A DNA stretch of 64,000 bases from Rhabdornis inornatus (Eukaryota > Chordata > Aves > Passeriformes > Rhabdornithidae), in NCBI GenBank assembly GCA_013397075.1, contig VWZS01005946.1:258063-322062 (forward strand), read 5' to 3'. The notes under the pieces are model-generated. The model ran no database searches, was not told the origin of the DNA, and was given only the letters and a program-made list of their open reading frames with translations. Shown here one piece after another: positions 25,616-36,900 of this stretch (positions within the stretch are counted from its first letter, which is position 1; each line of letters begins with the position of its first letter). The position numbers were made by a program, and so were the translations under genes.

Positions 25616-25781
25616 TGTGTTGGTTTAACACAGCCTGGCTTTTAGTGGGGACGGGAGAAGCCACAAAGCCATCTTCTGAGAGAGAAGCTGCTTGAAGATT
25701 CTACTATGTCCAGCAGAGCCAAACCATGAAGGCTCTGGTGATGGACATGTTAGAGAAGTCAATAACGCCTCTATGATGATG

Positions 25782-25789
25782 TATTTAAG
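25782..25789 (+). promoter_or_regulatory. TATA-like box of the ERVL-type LTR
   Basis: TATTTAAG sits at the position where this LTR type carries its TATA box, shortly after the AATAACGCCTC block. Activity is untested. Confidence 0.5.
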
Positions 25790-26565
25790 AAGGCAAAAAA
25801 TCACACACAATTTCTCTTTATTCTTTCGTGGGGTGGGGGGGCGTGTAAGAACGTGTCACTTGATAGAACTTCAGAACAAACAAACCTATGAACACCAATT
25901 CTCTCCCGAGTCAGAGAAAAGGGAAAAAATGAAGGCACATGAGGAGAACAACACGGCAACACTAAAGTCAGTGAAAAAGAGGGAGAGGGGGAGGGGGAGG
26001 AGGTGCTCCAAATGCTGCAGCTGAGATTGTTTTGCAAGCCATGGTGAGGACTATGGTATAACAAACTGTTTCCCTGTAATTCATGAAGTGCATGAGGGGG
26101 TGCAGAATTCCCCTGCAGCCTGCAAGAAAAAGGTGCTTGTGCTCGAGTGTGTGGATGCTGAAAAACTGTGATCTAGTGAGGAACTCGAGTAGAGAGAGAA
26201 AAGACAGAGGAAGACAACCCCTGCTTCCAAACTAGGACAGCTCATCCTTAAAAGACTGTACCCCATGAACCAAATTGACCCACGCCACATAGTTTGGGAA
26301 GACCCTTTTGCCCATGGGAGGCACTTAGCAGGTTGGGCAGGACTTGTGAAGATTAGAGTCTCCCGTGGGAAGGACCTCACAACATAACAAAAGAGACTCC
26401 TCCCCCTAAATAAACTGGTGAAAGATTTTTTAAAAGTGACAGACTGGCTAAAACCCCATGTTTTGTCCCTCTGTGCTGTCGGTGGGAAGGAAGGAAGGGC
26501 TGGGGGAGGGGGGAAGGTGTTCTGAAGGCTTATTTTGGTTGTCATTATCCTCTTTTAATTCTCTT

Positions 26566-26571
26566 AATAAA
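26566..26571 (+). promoter_or_regulatory. Polyadenylation signal in the ERVL-type LTR
   Basis: AATAAA lies about 190 bases before the LTR end, followed by T-rich DNA and GTTTTGAGCCTGTTTTGCC, as expected at the R/U5 part of the LTR. Confidence 0.6.
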
Positions 26572-27079
26572 TTTCTTTTTTTACCTTTTAAGTTTTGAGC
26601 CTGTTTTGCCTTAGGATGTTTTCTCATAATCCTCATCTCACCCCATGAACCTTTTGGTTTTTCTTTCCCCCTTCTCTGCTCAACTATAGCAGAGGAGAAT
26701 GAGTGAACAGCTTTTCGTGGGTGCCTGGCTTCTAGCCAGTGTCAAAACCCAACAGTTTTCTGAATAAAATTATATTTAATTTTTCCAAGTTACAAAAAGA
26801 TGTGGGCTTTCCCAGTAAAAGGATAACTTTTATAAGTGTTAAACAGGAAATGCCCTTCCCCAAAAGAGCAAGCAAGAAGGCAAATAAACAGAATCTCATT
26901 ATGCATGCAGTAGTTAGTATTAAACCTGGTAGAAATGCCATTATTATAAGGCGCCAAGGATTACTGATAAATCAGATGGTTATGTTACAATTCATAGGGA
27001 GCTGGAAAACTGGATCAACAGCGATCTCATGAAGAGCAAGAAGGGAAAATGCTAAGTCTTGCCCATGGAGAGGAAAAAA

Positions 27080-27803
27080 TTTACGCTCTCTGAGTGGCAA
27101 CCAGCTGGACAGCAGCACTGCACAGAAGAATCTGGGGGTCTTGGTGGACAGCAAACTGGCCATGAGCCTGCAGTGGGACCAGCACCCCAGAGGGCTGTGT
27201 GACCTTTCAGAAGGACCTCAGTAGGTTGGAGAGAAGAACTCTCTGAAATTCAACAGAGGCAAATGCAGGGTCCTGCACCTGGGGAAGAACAACCTCAGGC
27301 ACCAGCACAGGCTGGGGGTGACCTATCGGAAAGCAGCTCTGTGGAGAAGGATGTGAGGTCCTGGTGGACAGCAAGCTGTCCATGAGCCATGAAGGACAAA
27401 AGAACTTTAAGGGACCGGAGCATCTTTTGTTCAAGAAGAGTAGGAGAGAGCTGTGACTGTTTAGCCCAGAGAGATGAAGGCTCAGGGGCATATTACCAAT
27501 ATATTTAAATAGTTAAACAGAGAGAATAAAGAAGAGGGAGACTCTTGATGGTGCCCAGTGACAGGATAGGAGGCTATGAGCACACAAATATGTAAGAACA
27601 CACATTTTTATTGTGGTTGTGGTTGAGCACTCACATTCGGGTTGAGCCCAAAGAGGTTCTCTAGCCTTGCAGACTGTCCCAGACTGGGCAACCTTGTGCA
27701 GCTGGACATATGTGAGGGAGAGACCTAGAAAGTCTCCAGTTGTCCCTGCCAATTGTCAGCTGCTGTAGCTGTGATGCAACTTCATGAGTTTGTGGTTCTG
27801 TGA
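27080..27803 (+). mobile_element. CR1 LINE 3' portion with a repeated ORF2 segment
   Basis: The segment 27180-27803 follows CR1 from late ORF2 (GGTCCTGCACCTGGGGAAGA, CACCAGCACAGGCTGGGGG) through GGAGCATCTTTTGTTCAAG, GATGGTGCCCAGTGACAGG and GGCAACCTTGTGCAG to a weak end near GTGGTTCTGTGAA. The first 100 bases (27080-27180) carry a second version of the block that recurs at about 27335-27400: GACAGCAGCACTG then GGGGGTCTTGGTGGACAGCA and GGCCATGAGCC. So the region coding for the late RT/3' end appears twice in the same orientation. The copy is broken by stops and indels. It seems close to the 19345 copy in subfamily. Confidence 0.87.
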
Positions 27804-30264
27804 AGTGGATCACACTTTTTTCCTGATTTCTGCCCTAGAAATGCGAAAACATCAATTAGATAGAGGAAGGTGTTGCATAGTGTGATTTTTATGCCAGTTC
27901 AAATTAAGAGCTTTAGTTAATTTTATATTACCATACAGAAGCCTTGTGTGGAGAGGCTACTGTCCTCTTTTAGTAATTTGCAGACCCTACAATATGTTAA
28001 TAGGAATGTTCACACACCATCCTTTATAGTGTTCATTGTACAAAGTACCACCTTTCACACTTCACCACTGGTAGGTATTTATCAGATCACAGTATTTAGA
28101 AACAAACCGTTGTTCCAACTATTCAGTAGCTTCTTTCACAGAGCTAAACATTATGGAATGTTGCCCATGGCAGCCTGTCTCCAAATATTTGACCTGTTCA
28201 TGTTTTGTCTGTCTAAAGCAATGAGGCTTTTGACCTCTAGAATACCCATGTCAGCATTCCAGATCCTTCAGTCAGTGTATAGATTTATTTTCAAAAAACC
28301 CAAAATGAAAACAAAACCCCCAAAGATGCCTAAACTGTTCATAAATATAGACCAAAATTGTAGCAAATGCCATTGTCTCCAAGTGACTTACTGTTTACTT
28401 TACCAGGGAGGAAAAAAACTGGCAGGAAATAAAGAGTTTCATGCTACCGTAGAATGAGGTCGCCTGCATAATTACTAAGTTACTTAATAATTACTGCCAA
28501 ATGTGATTAGTTTATATTTGGTCACTTACATATGTGATTATTCAGAAAAATAATTCATGGCCTTCATAATTTCTGTAAACTGAATGTGGGTCTTTCTCTT
28601 TTCTCTCTCAATTTCACACCATGCTGTGCCATATCACCCCCCCACCTTTCACACCCTACTGGTCTGTTGCTGACATCTCTTTAACCCTGTTTTTCAGTAC
28701 TTTCAAAGTAGTAAGCAGTTTTGGTTCCCATTGTTCACATAATCCATTTTGTATTATCTTTCAACAATATTTAGAAGAAGGGCCAGAAAAATTCCTAAAA
28801 TAATGAGATTTAATTTGGATCCTGTGTAGGTATCTCGTCTAATGTAGTCCATTTGCTCTATCTGCTTTAAGCAGTTCTTTGTTTGACTAATTCGCTGCTC
28901 CCTTTGACTAATTCGCTGCTCCCTCTGCAGCCTGGTCCCTTATCCAAATATCTCATCTTTTAAAACTTTATCTGATAATCATGCTAATCAAATTAAACTA
29001 AGCCTGTAATTGTTTCTCAGTCCTTTAGTTTAACTGTTGAAACCCACTCCTACTCCACAGCCAAAAATGTCTGTCTCCTTAGAAGGTGGAATTTTTATCT
29101 GATATAGATAAAATATTTTGAGCTCCTGAAATACATATAAATTTGAGAAAACTGTAGAAGAGTCCACTTTTACCAAAGAAAAGAGCTAAAAGGAAAGACA
29201 GAAGCACTTGGAACACAACAAGAACATAACCAATTATCCATAAGCTTCTTTTGCTTACCTGTACTCACACTAAAAGCTTGCCCAAACCTCGACCCATCAC
29301 AAGTATTCTTGCTGGTTTTATTTGAAGAATACCATTGTGTAAATTGTTCTCTTCAACCAGCTTATAAAACCCTGTAATTCTGATATGAAAGAAATATACA
29401 ATATAAAATACTGCATTCTTTTCAAATTGCTTTTGCTTTTTTTTTCCCTTTAAGAGCCTGTAACAACAAGCCTTACGCAAACTGAAATTCAGGAAACATG
29501 CTTCTTTGAAGCATACTGTGATTTCCATCTTACAGTACTAGAAGAAGCTACAGCTGAATGCTACTTTTCTATGTATATTCTAAATAGTTCCCCTTCCATT
29601 CCCTTTGTTCTGATAAACCCTCATTGCTTTCTTTGTTCTCACAGAAGGAGAGAACATGGAAGGATGACAAAATCTTAAATGAATTTGAGGGGAAGGACAA
29701 AGATTTTTGCGCTGTAGAATCATGAAAAAATTTTAAATATGAGAATTACATAGAAAGCCAGAGGACCAAGTTTACACATGAAACTAGTTGCATGAAACTG
29801 TGAACTAGCATACTGATGTTATGTTTTCAAGGCCCGCAGTTGCACTTCAGAAGAGCAAAGTCAGTCTCATACACATTCTGTCTGGTTTAAGGACTTTGCC
29901 CACTGTCACTGAAGTTCTTTCCGTCACTGCTCTGCAGATACATTCTCTGCTGAATTCTGATAAATATTTGCCAGCAAAACAATGCATGGCAGGGGACCAC
30001 AAAAATATACAGGACTGCACTAAGCTGCCCCATCTAGCTATTTATATCTTGACTCACTCCACTGACACATGCAAGGTGCTGTAGGATGAAAAGGCAAAGT
30101 CTCCTTAGTGAAAGATAAGAAATAATCCCTGTTCCTAAAGTGTCTCTTTCCAAGAGTGTCATCTAAGTCTGCAGAGGAGAGGAAGGAGTTGAGCCCATAA
30201 GCTTGATGTCAAGCTTTCCTTCCAGAGTGTGCATTTAGATACCTACAAGCAGTTTGTGATGAGA
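27804..30264. other. Intergenic DNA, no gene recognised
   Basis: 27948-28457 is open for 169 codons on the plus strand, the longest frame in the window. Its product is rich in Phe, Leu, Ser and Lys and shows no domain or signal I recognise, so I treat it as chance. A 21-bp tandem duplication lies at 28882-28923. No repeat family is seen. Confidence 0.5.
28882..28923. repeat. Perfect 21-bp tandem duplication
   Basis: The 21-base unit at 28882-28902 (starting TTTGACTAATTCGC) is repeated without mismatch at 28903-28923. The identity implies a recent slippage or duplication event, or conversion between the two units. Confidence 0.9.
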
Positions 30265-30421
30265 ATAGAGTTGTTTCAAAATGTGGCTTGAAACAAAAGT
30301 TCCCATTGATAACCTGTTGAGTTCAGAGGATAGAAGGCTAGGAAACCCTACAGGGTTTCAGTCTGGTCCCATTCTTCTCAGTATTTTAATTACCAGCTTG
30401 AAGAGTACAGCCTGCAAAAGT
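30265..30421 (+). mobile_element. CR1 LINE ORF2 fragment (RT), 5' of an inserted LTR
   Basis: Translated on the plus strand, 30340-30421 reads NPTGFQSGPILLSILITSLK, which lines up with the CR1 reverse-transcriptase block PQGSVLGPILFNIFINDLD. The following GAGTACAGCCTGCAAAAGT matches the CR1 DNA coding for the ECTLSKF segment just before the FADD motif. Upstream homology fades near 30265. The element breaks off at 30421, where an LTR begins, and seems to resume at 30793. Confidence 0.65.
30416..30421. repeat. Left target duplication of nested LTR (decayed)
   Basis: AAAAGT precedes the LTR and TGAAGT follows it at 30793-30798, a four-of-six match. Both align with the same AAGTTT position of CR1, which supports them as copies of one target site. 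Confidence 0.5.
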
Positions 30422-30792
30422 TGTACCCAATCCAAGTGATACCTAGAAAGGCTGACCTGGAACAGAGACTAGACAGAGCAAATGGAATAAAATAGGTATT
30501 TATTGAAAGGATACACCTTGGGCAGTGCAAGAGCCTGGCCAGAGCTGCACCCAAGTTGAATCCAAGATGCACTCCGGTCACGAGTTTTAACTTCTATAAG
30601 TTTAGGTTCATCCACATATTGGGATCAATTGTCCAACCACAGCTTCAGGTTATGAAGTCTCAACCTCTTGGCTTGACCCTTTTCCGTTTGCCGTTGTTTA
30701 TGTTTTTTGGGTAATGGTGTCCTTGATTCTCTAGCTAGAAAGGGATTGTTTTGTCTAACTACCCTATGAAGAGAACTTACTAGCACCTAACA
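30422..30792 (-). mobile_element. Solo LTR inserted into a CR1 fragment
   Basis: On the minus strand this 371-bp element begins TGTTAGGTGC and ends GGGTACA. It contains AACTTATAGAAG (TATA-like), CTCGTGACCGGAGTGCATC, CAGCTCTGGCCAGGCTCTTG, GCACTGCCCAAGGTG, an AATAAA signal (plus positions about 30497-30502) and TCTGTCTAGTCTCTGTTCC and GGTCAGCCTTTC towards its end. This is the layout of avian endogenous retrovirus LTRs that I recognise. CR1 sequence lies on both sides with a decayed 6-bp duplication, which fits ERVK/betaretrovirus-like integration. No internal viral sequence remains. Confidence 0.75.
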
Positions 30793-30825
30793 TGAAGTTT
30801 CAGAGTTACATACCAAGCGCAGAGA
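30793..30825 (+). mobile_element. CR1 LINE ORF2 continuation after the LTR
   Basis: GAAGTTTCAGAG, then ACATACCAAGCG, lines up with the CR1 DNA for the KFADDTKL segment (AAGTTTGCAGATGACACCAAGC). This is the part that should follow the stretch ending at 30421. Beyond about 30825 the match is lost. Confidence 0.45.
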
Positions 30826-31802
30826 GTCTGAAAAATATGAAAGCTAAAACCCAAGGCATTGCAAGAGTAAGGAGAACCATATACCAGCCATCTCATCTCA
30901 GCCATCAGAAGATCTAGTAATGGCAGCAGACATAGTAGTGGCTTCCAAAAATAAAGAAGGAAGAGTTAAATATATAAATAAATGGGGAAGTATCCATTAG
31001 TCAAAAAAAGGCAGAAAAGGATTCTGTGTTCTATCGGATAAAAAATAATTTCATGTGTGTCAGGGAGATGCAGCTTGGCATCGGTGTATATTAGAAGTAC
31101 ATTGCTTTATCTGAGAGGCAATTACTCTCTTCCGGTACATTTCTAAGTTATGTTAACTGGAGAAGTCAGTACTTGTCCAGGGAGATTTCAGAGCTCAAGG
31201 AAGATGAAGAAAAACTGTAAAACCGAGAGAGGCTCAGAAAATATGACAGAGAAAGCTGGAAAAAGCTGAGTTAATTTCACTGCAAAAAAAGGTATAGATT
31301 GTGAGTAATTTGCTAATGTCTTCCTAACACTCCAATTGAGGCTGACTAAACTCAATTCCCTCTAACTCACTAGGAATTGTCGTTAGCAGTCAAATGTAGT
31401 ATGGAAAAGATGGCTAGCACCTCCAATAGCAAAATTAGTGGGACCTTATATATCCTTCAAAAAGACATAGGTCCCTGTTCTAGGCTGGAGGATTCTGGGA
31501 TGAGGATCAGCACAGGTAGAGACTGGGTCGTCACTCAGAGAACACACTCTTTTAGCAGTTGCTTGTAATGACAAATTTGAAGGTTTCACCCAACACATGA
31601 GATTTTTGTCTCGTCATTCAGAAATATCCATCCCTTCCTTACCTGCTGCACATTGCTCATTGCTTCCTCCTGCCCTGCTACATGGCTTACAAAAGTAAAA
31701 TGTAAATAAAGTGAGCAGCATCAGAGGTACTCAGATACTCTGACTATTTAAAACAAAATCATAAACAAAGGAACACCCTATGCTGCTGTATCAGCAAACT
31801 CC

Positions 31803-31831
31803 ATGTAATGATCCTAATTGGATCATTACAT
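31803..31831. repeat. 12-bp perfect inverted repeat with 5-base loop
   Basis: ATGTAATGATCC at 31803-31814 pairs with GGATCATTACAT at 31820-31831 around TAATT. It is the longest perfect short-loop stem I found. There is no clear terminal-repeat or target-duplication context. Confidence 0.75.
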
Positions 31832-32861
31832 TGTACACAGCAGAACTAGTGATCCATGTAGTAGGCAATGTGAGTGGACAAAAGCCAGGGCTGTGCTTGC
31901 TCTGCTCTGCTGTGTGACATACACAGCTTGGCCTTCAGACTGCCTCGAGCTGTGTGCATCTATTAATCACAGGATAAACAGAGCTGGCTGACTGTAGCAG
32001 AGAAACCTACAGTCAAGTCCCACTTTATACTGGTGTTTACACCACTTGCATGCCCTTGTCTCTACCTAATAGTGAAGCAAGAAGTTCATGTAGGAACTCC
32101 CTTTTCTTGAACAATGGAAAGGTTGAATAGGATTATTTCCCTTCCAAGAAAATATTGTAAGAGGAACAAAAGATTACCAGCACCTGAAGTAGGTTTATCT
32201 ACACTTTGATTTCATTCTTAATAGTATTATGTCTAAAAATTATAATTTTAAGCAGGACTTAACAGAGTCTAAGTAACTTTCATAGAGGATTTATAAAAAA
32301 ACCACACCCTCCGGGTGCTAAGTCTTGTCATTCCTTTATCTGTTTTTTCCACTCCAAATCCTGAAATGAACTATCATTACTAGGACTCCTCAGAGACACA
32401 GGATATGATGCTGTAGGGTATGTAATTATGTTGCCATGCATCTTTGGGAAACAGTAGAGTCCATATTAAAAAGTGTCAGATGCCAAAAGTATATTGCTTA
32501 ATCCATTGCACCATAAGGAATCACCATTTTCCTCCTTTCTACTCAAAGAATTTTTGCCTTGTACTAAATATTAGAAAAATGGTTCTGTTTGTAAAGAAAA
32601 AGTTGTCTTTCTCAGTTGTTTTGTACAATGCCAGATTATGTTTGATTGGTTCATTCCAGTAATAAAACTTCTCAAAATAATAATTCATCCAGTATAAGTG
32701 AAATCTGCATATCCTTGCAAATCCACTGATATGAGTGCAACATCAGTGATGTAGTGAAGAATGGATTCTGGTATGGAAATGACTACCTGCTCTTTGCTTC
32801 AGGTGTTGCAAGGTTTGGACAAGAAGCAGGAGCCATAACAAGCAACTTTCTTCATGTGCAG

Positions 32862-32893
32862 AAAAAAAAATAGAAAAAAAAAAGAAAAAAAAA
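32862..32893 (+). repeat. A-rich run
   Basis: Thirty-two bases of A interrupted by single T and G. It may be a decayed poly(A) tail, but no retroposed body is recognisable upstream. Confidence 0.75.
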
Positions 32894-33120
32894 GCTGGAA
32901 GCCTTATTGCAGAGGCAGCAATGCTTTATGGTTGTGATCAGAGGAGGGATGGGGCACTGCTTCCAATTTCAAACAATGGCATTACCACACTGACTGTCAG
33001 GGTGCACTCACAGGTGAAAATGAATGAATTGGACAAAGATATGACATGTCTGCAATTCAAGCCGGAACCACAGTAACATAATTATTTATTGGGAAAGTGA
33101 ATGAAAATTCTCTGTCTAAT

Positions 33121-33145
33121 TATTGTATGCGAGAGACATACAATA
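33121..33145. repeat. 9-bp perfect inverted repeat
   Basis: TATTGTATG and CATACAATA pair around a 7-base loop (CGAGAGA). No gene context. Confidence 0.6.
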
Positions 33146-33976
33146 GTGTATCTGTCTGGACGAAGACTTGAAATGGTATAATAATTCTCACACCTGTTTG
33201 AACTGTTGTCTCTTCATAAACTGCTACCTCCTCTATAGATCTCATTACCAGAAGCTCTTTTAGCTTCTTTTTCTAGCAGAGATTAATGAAGTTTCCTAAA
33301 TGTATTGAGTGAAATTATCAACTGATAGCTACACAAAGACACCAATCCATAATTCTCCAGGATGATGGGGGTTCTTCACATTTCCTCCAAAGGATTTTGC
33401 ATTAAGCTCTGATCTGTAAGAGAAATATTGTGGAGTACACTTAAGGATGAAATTAATGCATAGTGCAAATATATTCAAATTTTGTACAACTTCATGATTA
33501 TGTTTCTACCAGTCAGCATGCATTTTAATGCATTCTTCCCACACCTGGTGCCTGAATAACAACTAAATTGCACACTACCAGCAGAGCTTATTTGCTTTAT
33601 TGAGTTATAGATGCATAAGCAAGAGACGGATCCAAAATGTTTGTTCTTCATGTAATTCAGAGTTTTACTTCAGAACTCACAGTTCTTCCTACCTGCACTT
33701 CTCACAGTAAAATAATCCAAGCATATGCTAGGCATCTGCAAGGACTATCATTCCTTTCTTGCCACTTGATCTGTGTGATTATATGTGTGCACATCATGGC
33801 ACAATCTTGGGTGAAGTGGAATAAAGTCCCAAAATAGCAAGTTGTATGCTGTACACCAGGTCAGCTGAGTAATAACAAGAGAAGTTTCTCTTCGGATGTT
33901 TCTCTTATCGGATGGACAACACCTGTATCTGGACAGGAGTTGTAACAGTGTCCACAGTGGGATTCTGGTCCTTATA

Positions 33977-33994
33977 AATTAATTAATTAATTAA
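33977..33994. repeat. (AATT)n microsatellite
   Basis: Four and a half perfect AATT units. Confidence 0.85.
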
Positions 33995-36900
33995 CTGCAA
34001 ACCACAGTGAGCCACAGTGTTTACTTCAACTGGCTCAGCATGGACAAAGAAGAAAGAACAGGTACTTTGACACGTTACCTGAGAGAAAAATAGGAGTCCT
34101 GCTATAGCCCTGAGCATCTGTGTGAAATGTTACCATTTGTTTTCCTCTGCAAGTATTGCAGTCTGCCCAGCTCTCAAACCAGGATGCCACACTAAGCTCT
34201 GCAGGGTCTTCAAAATGACAGCTGCACAGAAGAAAATATCTTAGTCACAGAAGGAGACAAGCAGACTCTATTACTTAGCAGTTACAGGATCAGCCGTCGA
34301 AAGGAATTGCAAGTGCTAGAATAATGATTTCCTTATGTATTTGGCAAAAGAGATTCTCTCGGAACTGATGCCTTGGTTTTTAGCATCAGAACCACATCAA
34401 AGGAGCAAGAACAAGCATCCTATGTTTTGTTGCCCAGAAAAATGTCTGCAAGACTCAGCTGAATGGGTTTTTTTTCACAAACTGAAACTGTCCAAGTGAT
34501 TTCAAAGTCCTGTATAGAACACTTCATGGAAATCCAAAATTAGGCCAGTATGATAGAGGTGACTAGAGAAAGCTTGGAAAGATAGAATAAAGAATGAGTG
34601 CTTTCTTCTTTGTGGATAAAGCTTTCTCCTTGAGGGCTGAAGAGAGAATACAAAACCAGCTGAAATGGACCACAAATAATGGGAGGATCCTGGAAGTAGG
34701 TGTAAGAGCTGCTCATGTTAGTAGGAGGTGATCAAGACTTAATTTCAGCCTATTGTTTTACATTTGCTCGTCTTCAATGTGAATCACTGCTTGGTATTGT
34801 CTAGGCAGCATTTCCTGTCGTGTTTCTTTGGTATGGAAAATTATTTAATTTGTTAAAATAGACGTAGTTGTTTATCTGATTTCGAAGTTTTACAAAAGCT
34901 TTGTTAGTACAAACGATTCCATTTTCATGCTTTGATTCCAAGGTTTGAGCTTATCTTTAGGCTCTAGTCCCTGAAGTAGCATTATAAGATCAACTTCCAC
35001 TAACAAAGACCTAACTGTGTTCCTGCAGTTATAGAAATGAAGACCTAAAGTTCTGTGTTCTAACATTTACAGTTGCTTAATTTTGGCATCTCAAATAGTT
35101 TGGATGCATAAGAAACATGAAAAACAACTTTAAAAGAAACATTTTGAAATTATGTATAATTTCCATTTTTGACTGTGATTTTTTTTCCTGGTTGGAGACT
35201 TGGAAATTTGAAAATGTTAGCTTCTCAAGCTTTCTGTGTGCTGGAGACCTCTAAAAGCCTGTTATTTAAATGAAAAAAGGAAACAATTTCATAACTTCAG
35301 AAACTGGTGTTTCATGACAGGAAATCTAATGGAATGGGAAGCGCCCATCATTCTGTATTGTTTGACATCTCTTCAGGAACAGATCTTTATCCCTAACACC
35401 ATTAGTGCAGGACTCACTCACCTGTATTGGAGAGTTAGTAATCTTTGGGAGAATCACAGGGAGCAGGTTATACAGAATTTGCATAATGTATAACCAGCAT
35501 AGTTCAGAAGATGCCCTTGACAATTCACTGCACAGAATCTGTCTCATTCCTGCTGAGACAATGCTAAGGAGATTGCAATGGCCTGCTCTATCTGAGTAAT
35601 AATGTTTAAGACTCAACTCATGCTTTATGCAGAAGATCAGGTTTGTTTGACAGTTTCACACCCTCAGGCATGACTGCATTAGTATTAGGAGGTAAGCTGA
35701 TAGTCGTTTTTCTCTTCCTAGTGATCAATTCCACTTGGGTGATGAAAGGCATTACTACAACTTAGTGCCACATCATCTGGTTTCCTTCATTTTCTATCAA
35801 AAACATCAGATGTAATAAAGAGTTTTGTGGTTACAGTAAAGGCCCTACTCTCTGGTGCAAATTGATTTTCCAAGTGTATTTCTAGGATTTTCTGGTTTCT
35901 GGCACACAGCTTAATGTCAGTGGATGACCACACCTCAGCAACTGGAAACAAAGAAAGGTTTGAAGCAATGATAGAGTATGCTTTACATTTCTAGCCATGC
36001 TGCCACAGCATGTCTCATTTCACTGTCAAAAGACCAGACAACAGCTTCAGTTCCATCAGCAGGGTACAGTGCCCTTCTTCCCGGCCCTCAAATAAAAGCA
36101 AGCATCAGCATCTCTGCCACGAAAAACAACCATAGTGAAACATCTGTACATTACATCTGTAATATGTAACTTACAAGCAATTTAAGGTTTTTCTAAGCCT
36201 TTATGGTGTGTATGGGATACCACCTGCAGACAGAACTAAGCCATAAAATCTGAATTGCCGTATCAGTAACCATTAAACTTGAGTCTATTATTCTGTTGAT
36301 ATTATGACAGTATGAAGAGGGGAAGTGTCTCTGGTAAGACTCCAAGGAGATACACAGCCAGAAAGAACCCCTTCCCTGAAGTATCTGCACCTCAAGCAGC
36401 TGACACAGGATAAGTTTTACTGAAACCAGGCATGAGTTTAGCAAAAGAGGAGGCTTCAGGATTTATGTGGCCTTAATGATGTAACAGTGTCTGATGTATT
36501 ATGATACGCTGTAGCCTAAATGTTTTTTTCTTAATTCATGATAGACTTAACTGAACCAGAAAAGTCTCCCACAAGATAACAAAGTAACATTTCAAACCGC
36601 AAAGCCAAGAACTACAGCCTCTGTCTCCTGAGCTTTGTAGCACAGATGACTCAAAGACACTTCAAGCTTGATAGGGCAAAAAGAAGAGTTTACTTGACAT
36701 CCTAGCCTTCACCCACTGCCAGGGAGACAAACACTAGATGCCAGTAAGTATTGGAAAAGGAGGAAAAACCTGGTGAGTAGAGTGCCTGCAGCCTACTAAA
36801 CTTTCCTATGCTTCTAGCAATGTATGAAAGATCAGTAAATTCGAACCAGGCATTAGAACATCTCTAAACTAGTGAATTGAATACAGCAATTGGGGCACAG

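Larger units (their letters stand above)
25616..26754 (+). mobile_element. Solo ERVL-type LTR
   Basis: This 1139-bp element starts TGTGTTGGTTTAACAC and ends GTCAAAACCCAACA, giving the TG...CA ends. It matches an avian ERVL-type LTR I recognise. Landmarks in order are GCCTGGCTTTTAGTGGGG, an AATAACGCCTCTATGATGA block just before a TATTTAAG box (25782-25789), a purine-rich stretch with GGGAGAGGGGGAGG, several CATGGTGAGGAC and GCCCATGGGAGG repeats, an AATAAA signal (26566-26571), and a tail with TTTTGAGCCTGTTTTGCC and GGGTGCCTGGCTTCTAGCC. The promoter and polyadenylation signal therefore survive in outline. No internal retroviral coding sequence flanks it, so it is solo. Plus-orientation transcription could in principle begin about 25810. 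The open minus-strand frames across it are by-products of its composition. Confidence 0.88.

Noticed and set aside
26081..26545. 154-codon minus-strand frame
   Set aside because: It lies wholly inside the ERVL-type LTR, antisense to it, so it is a by-product of LTR composition.
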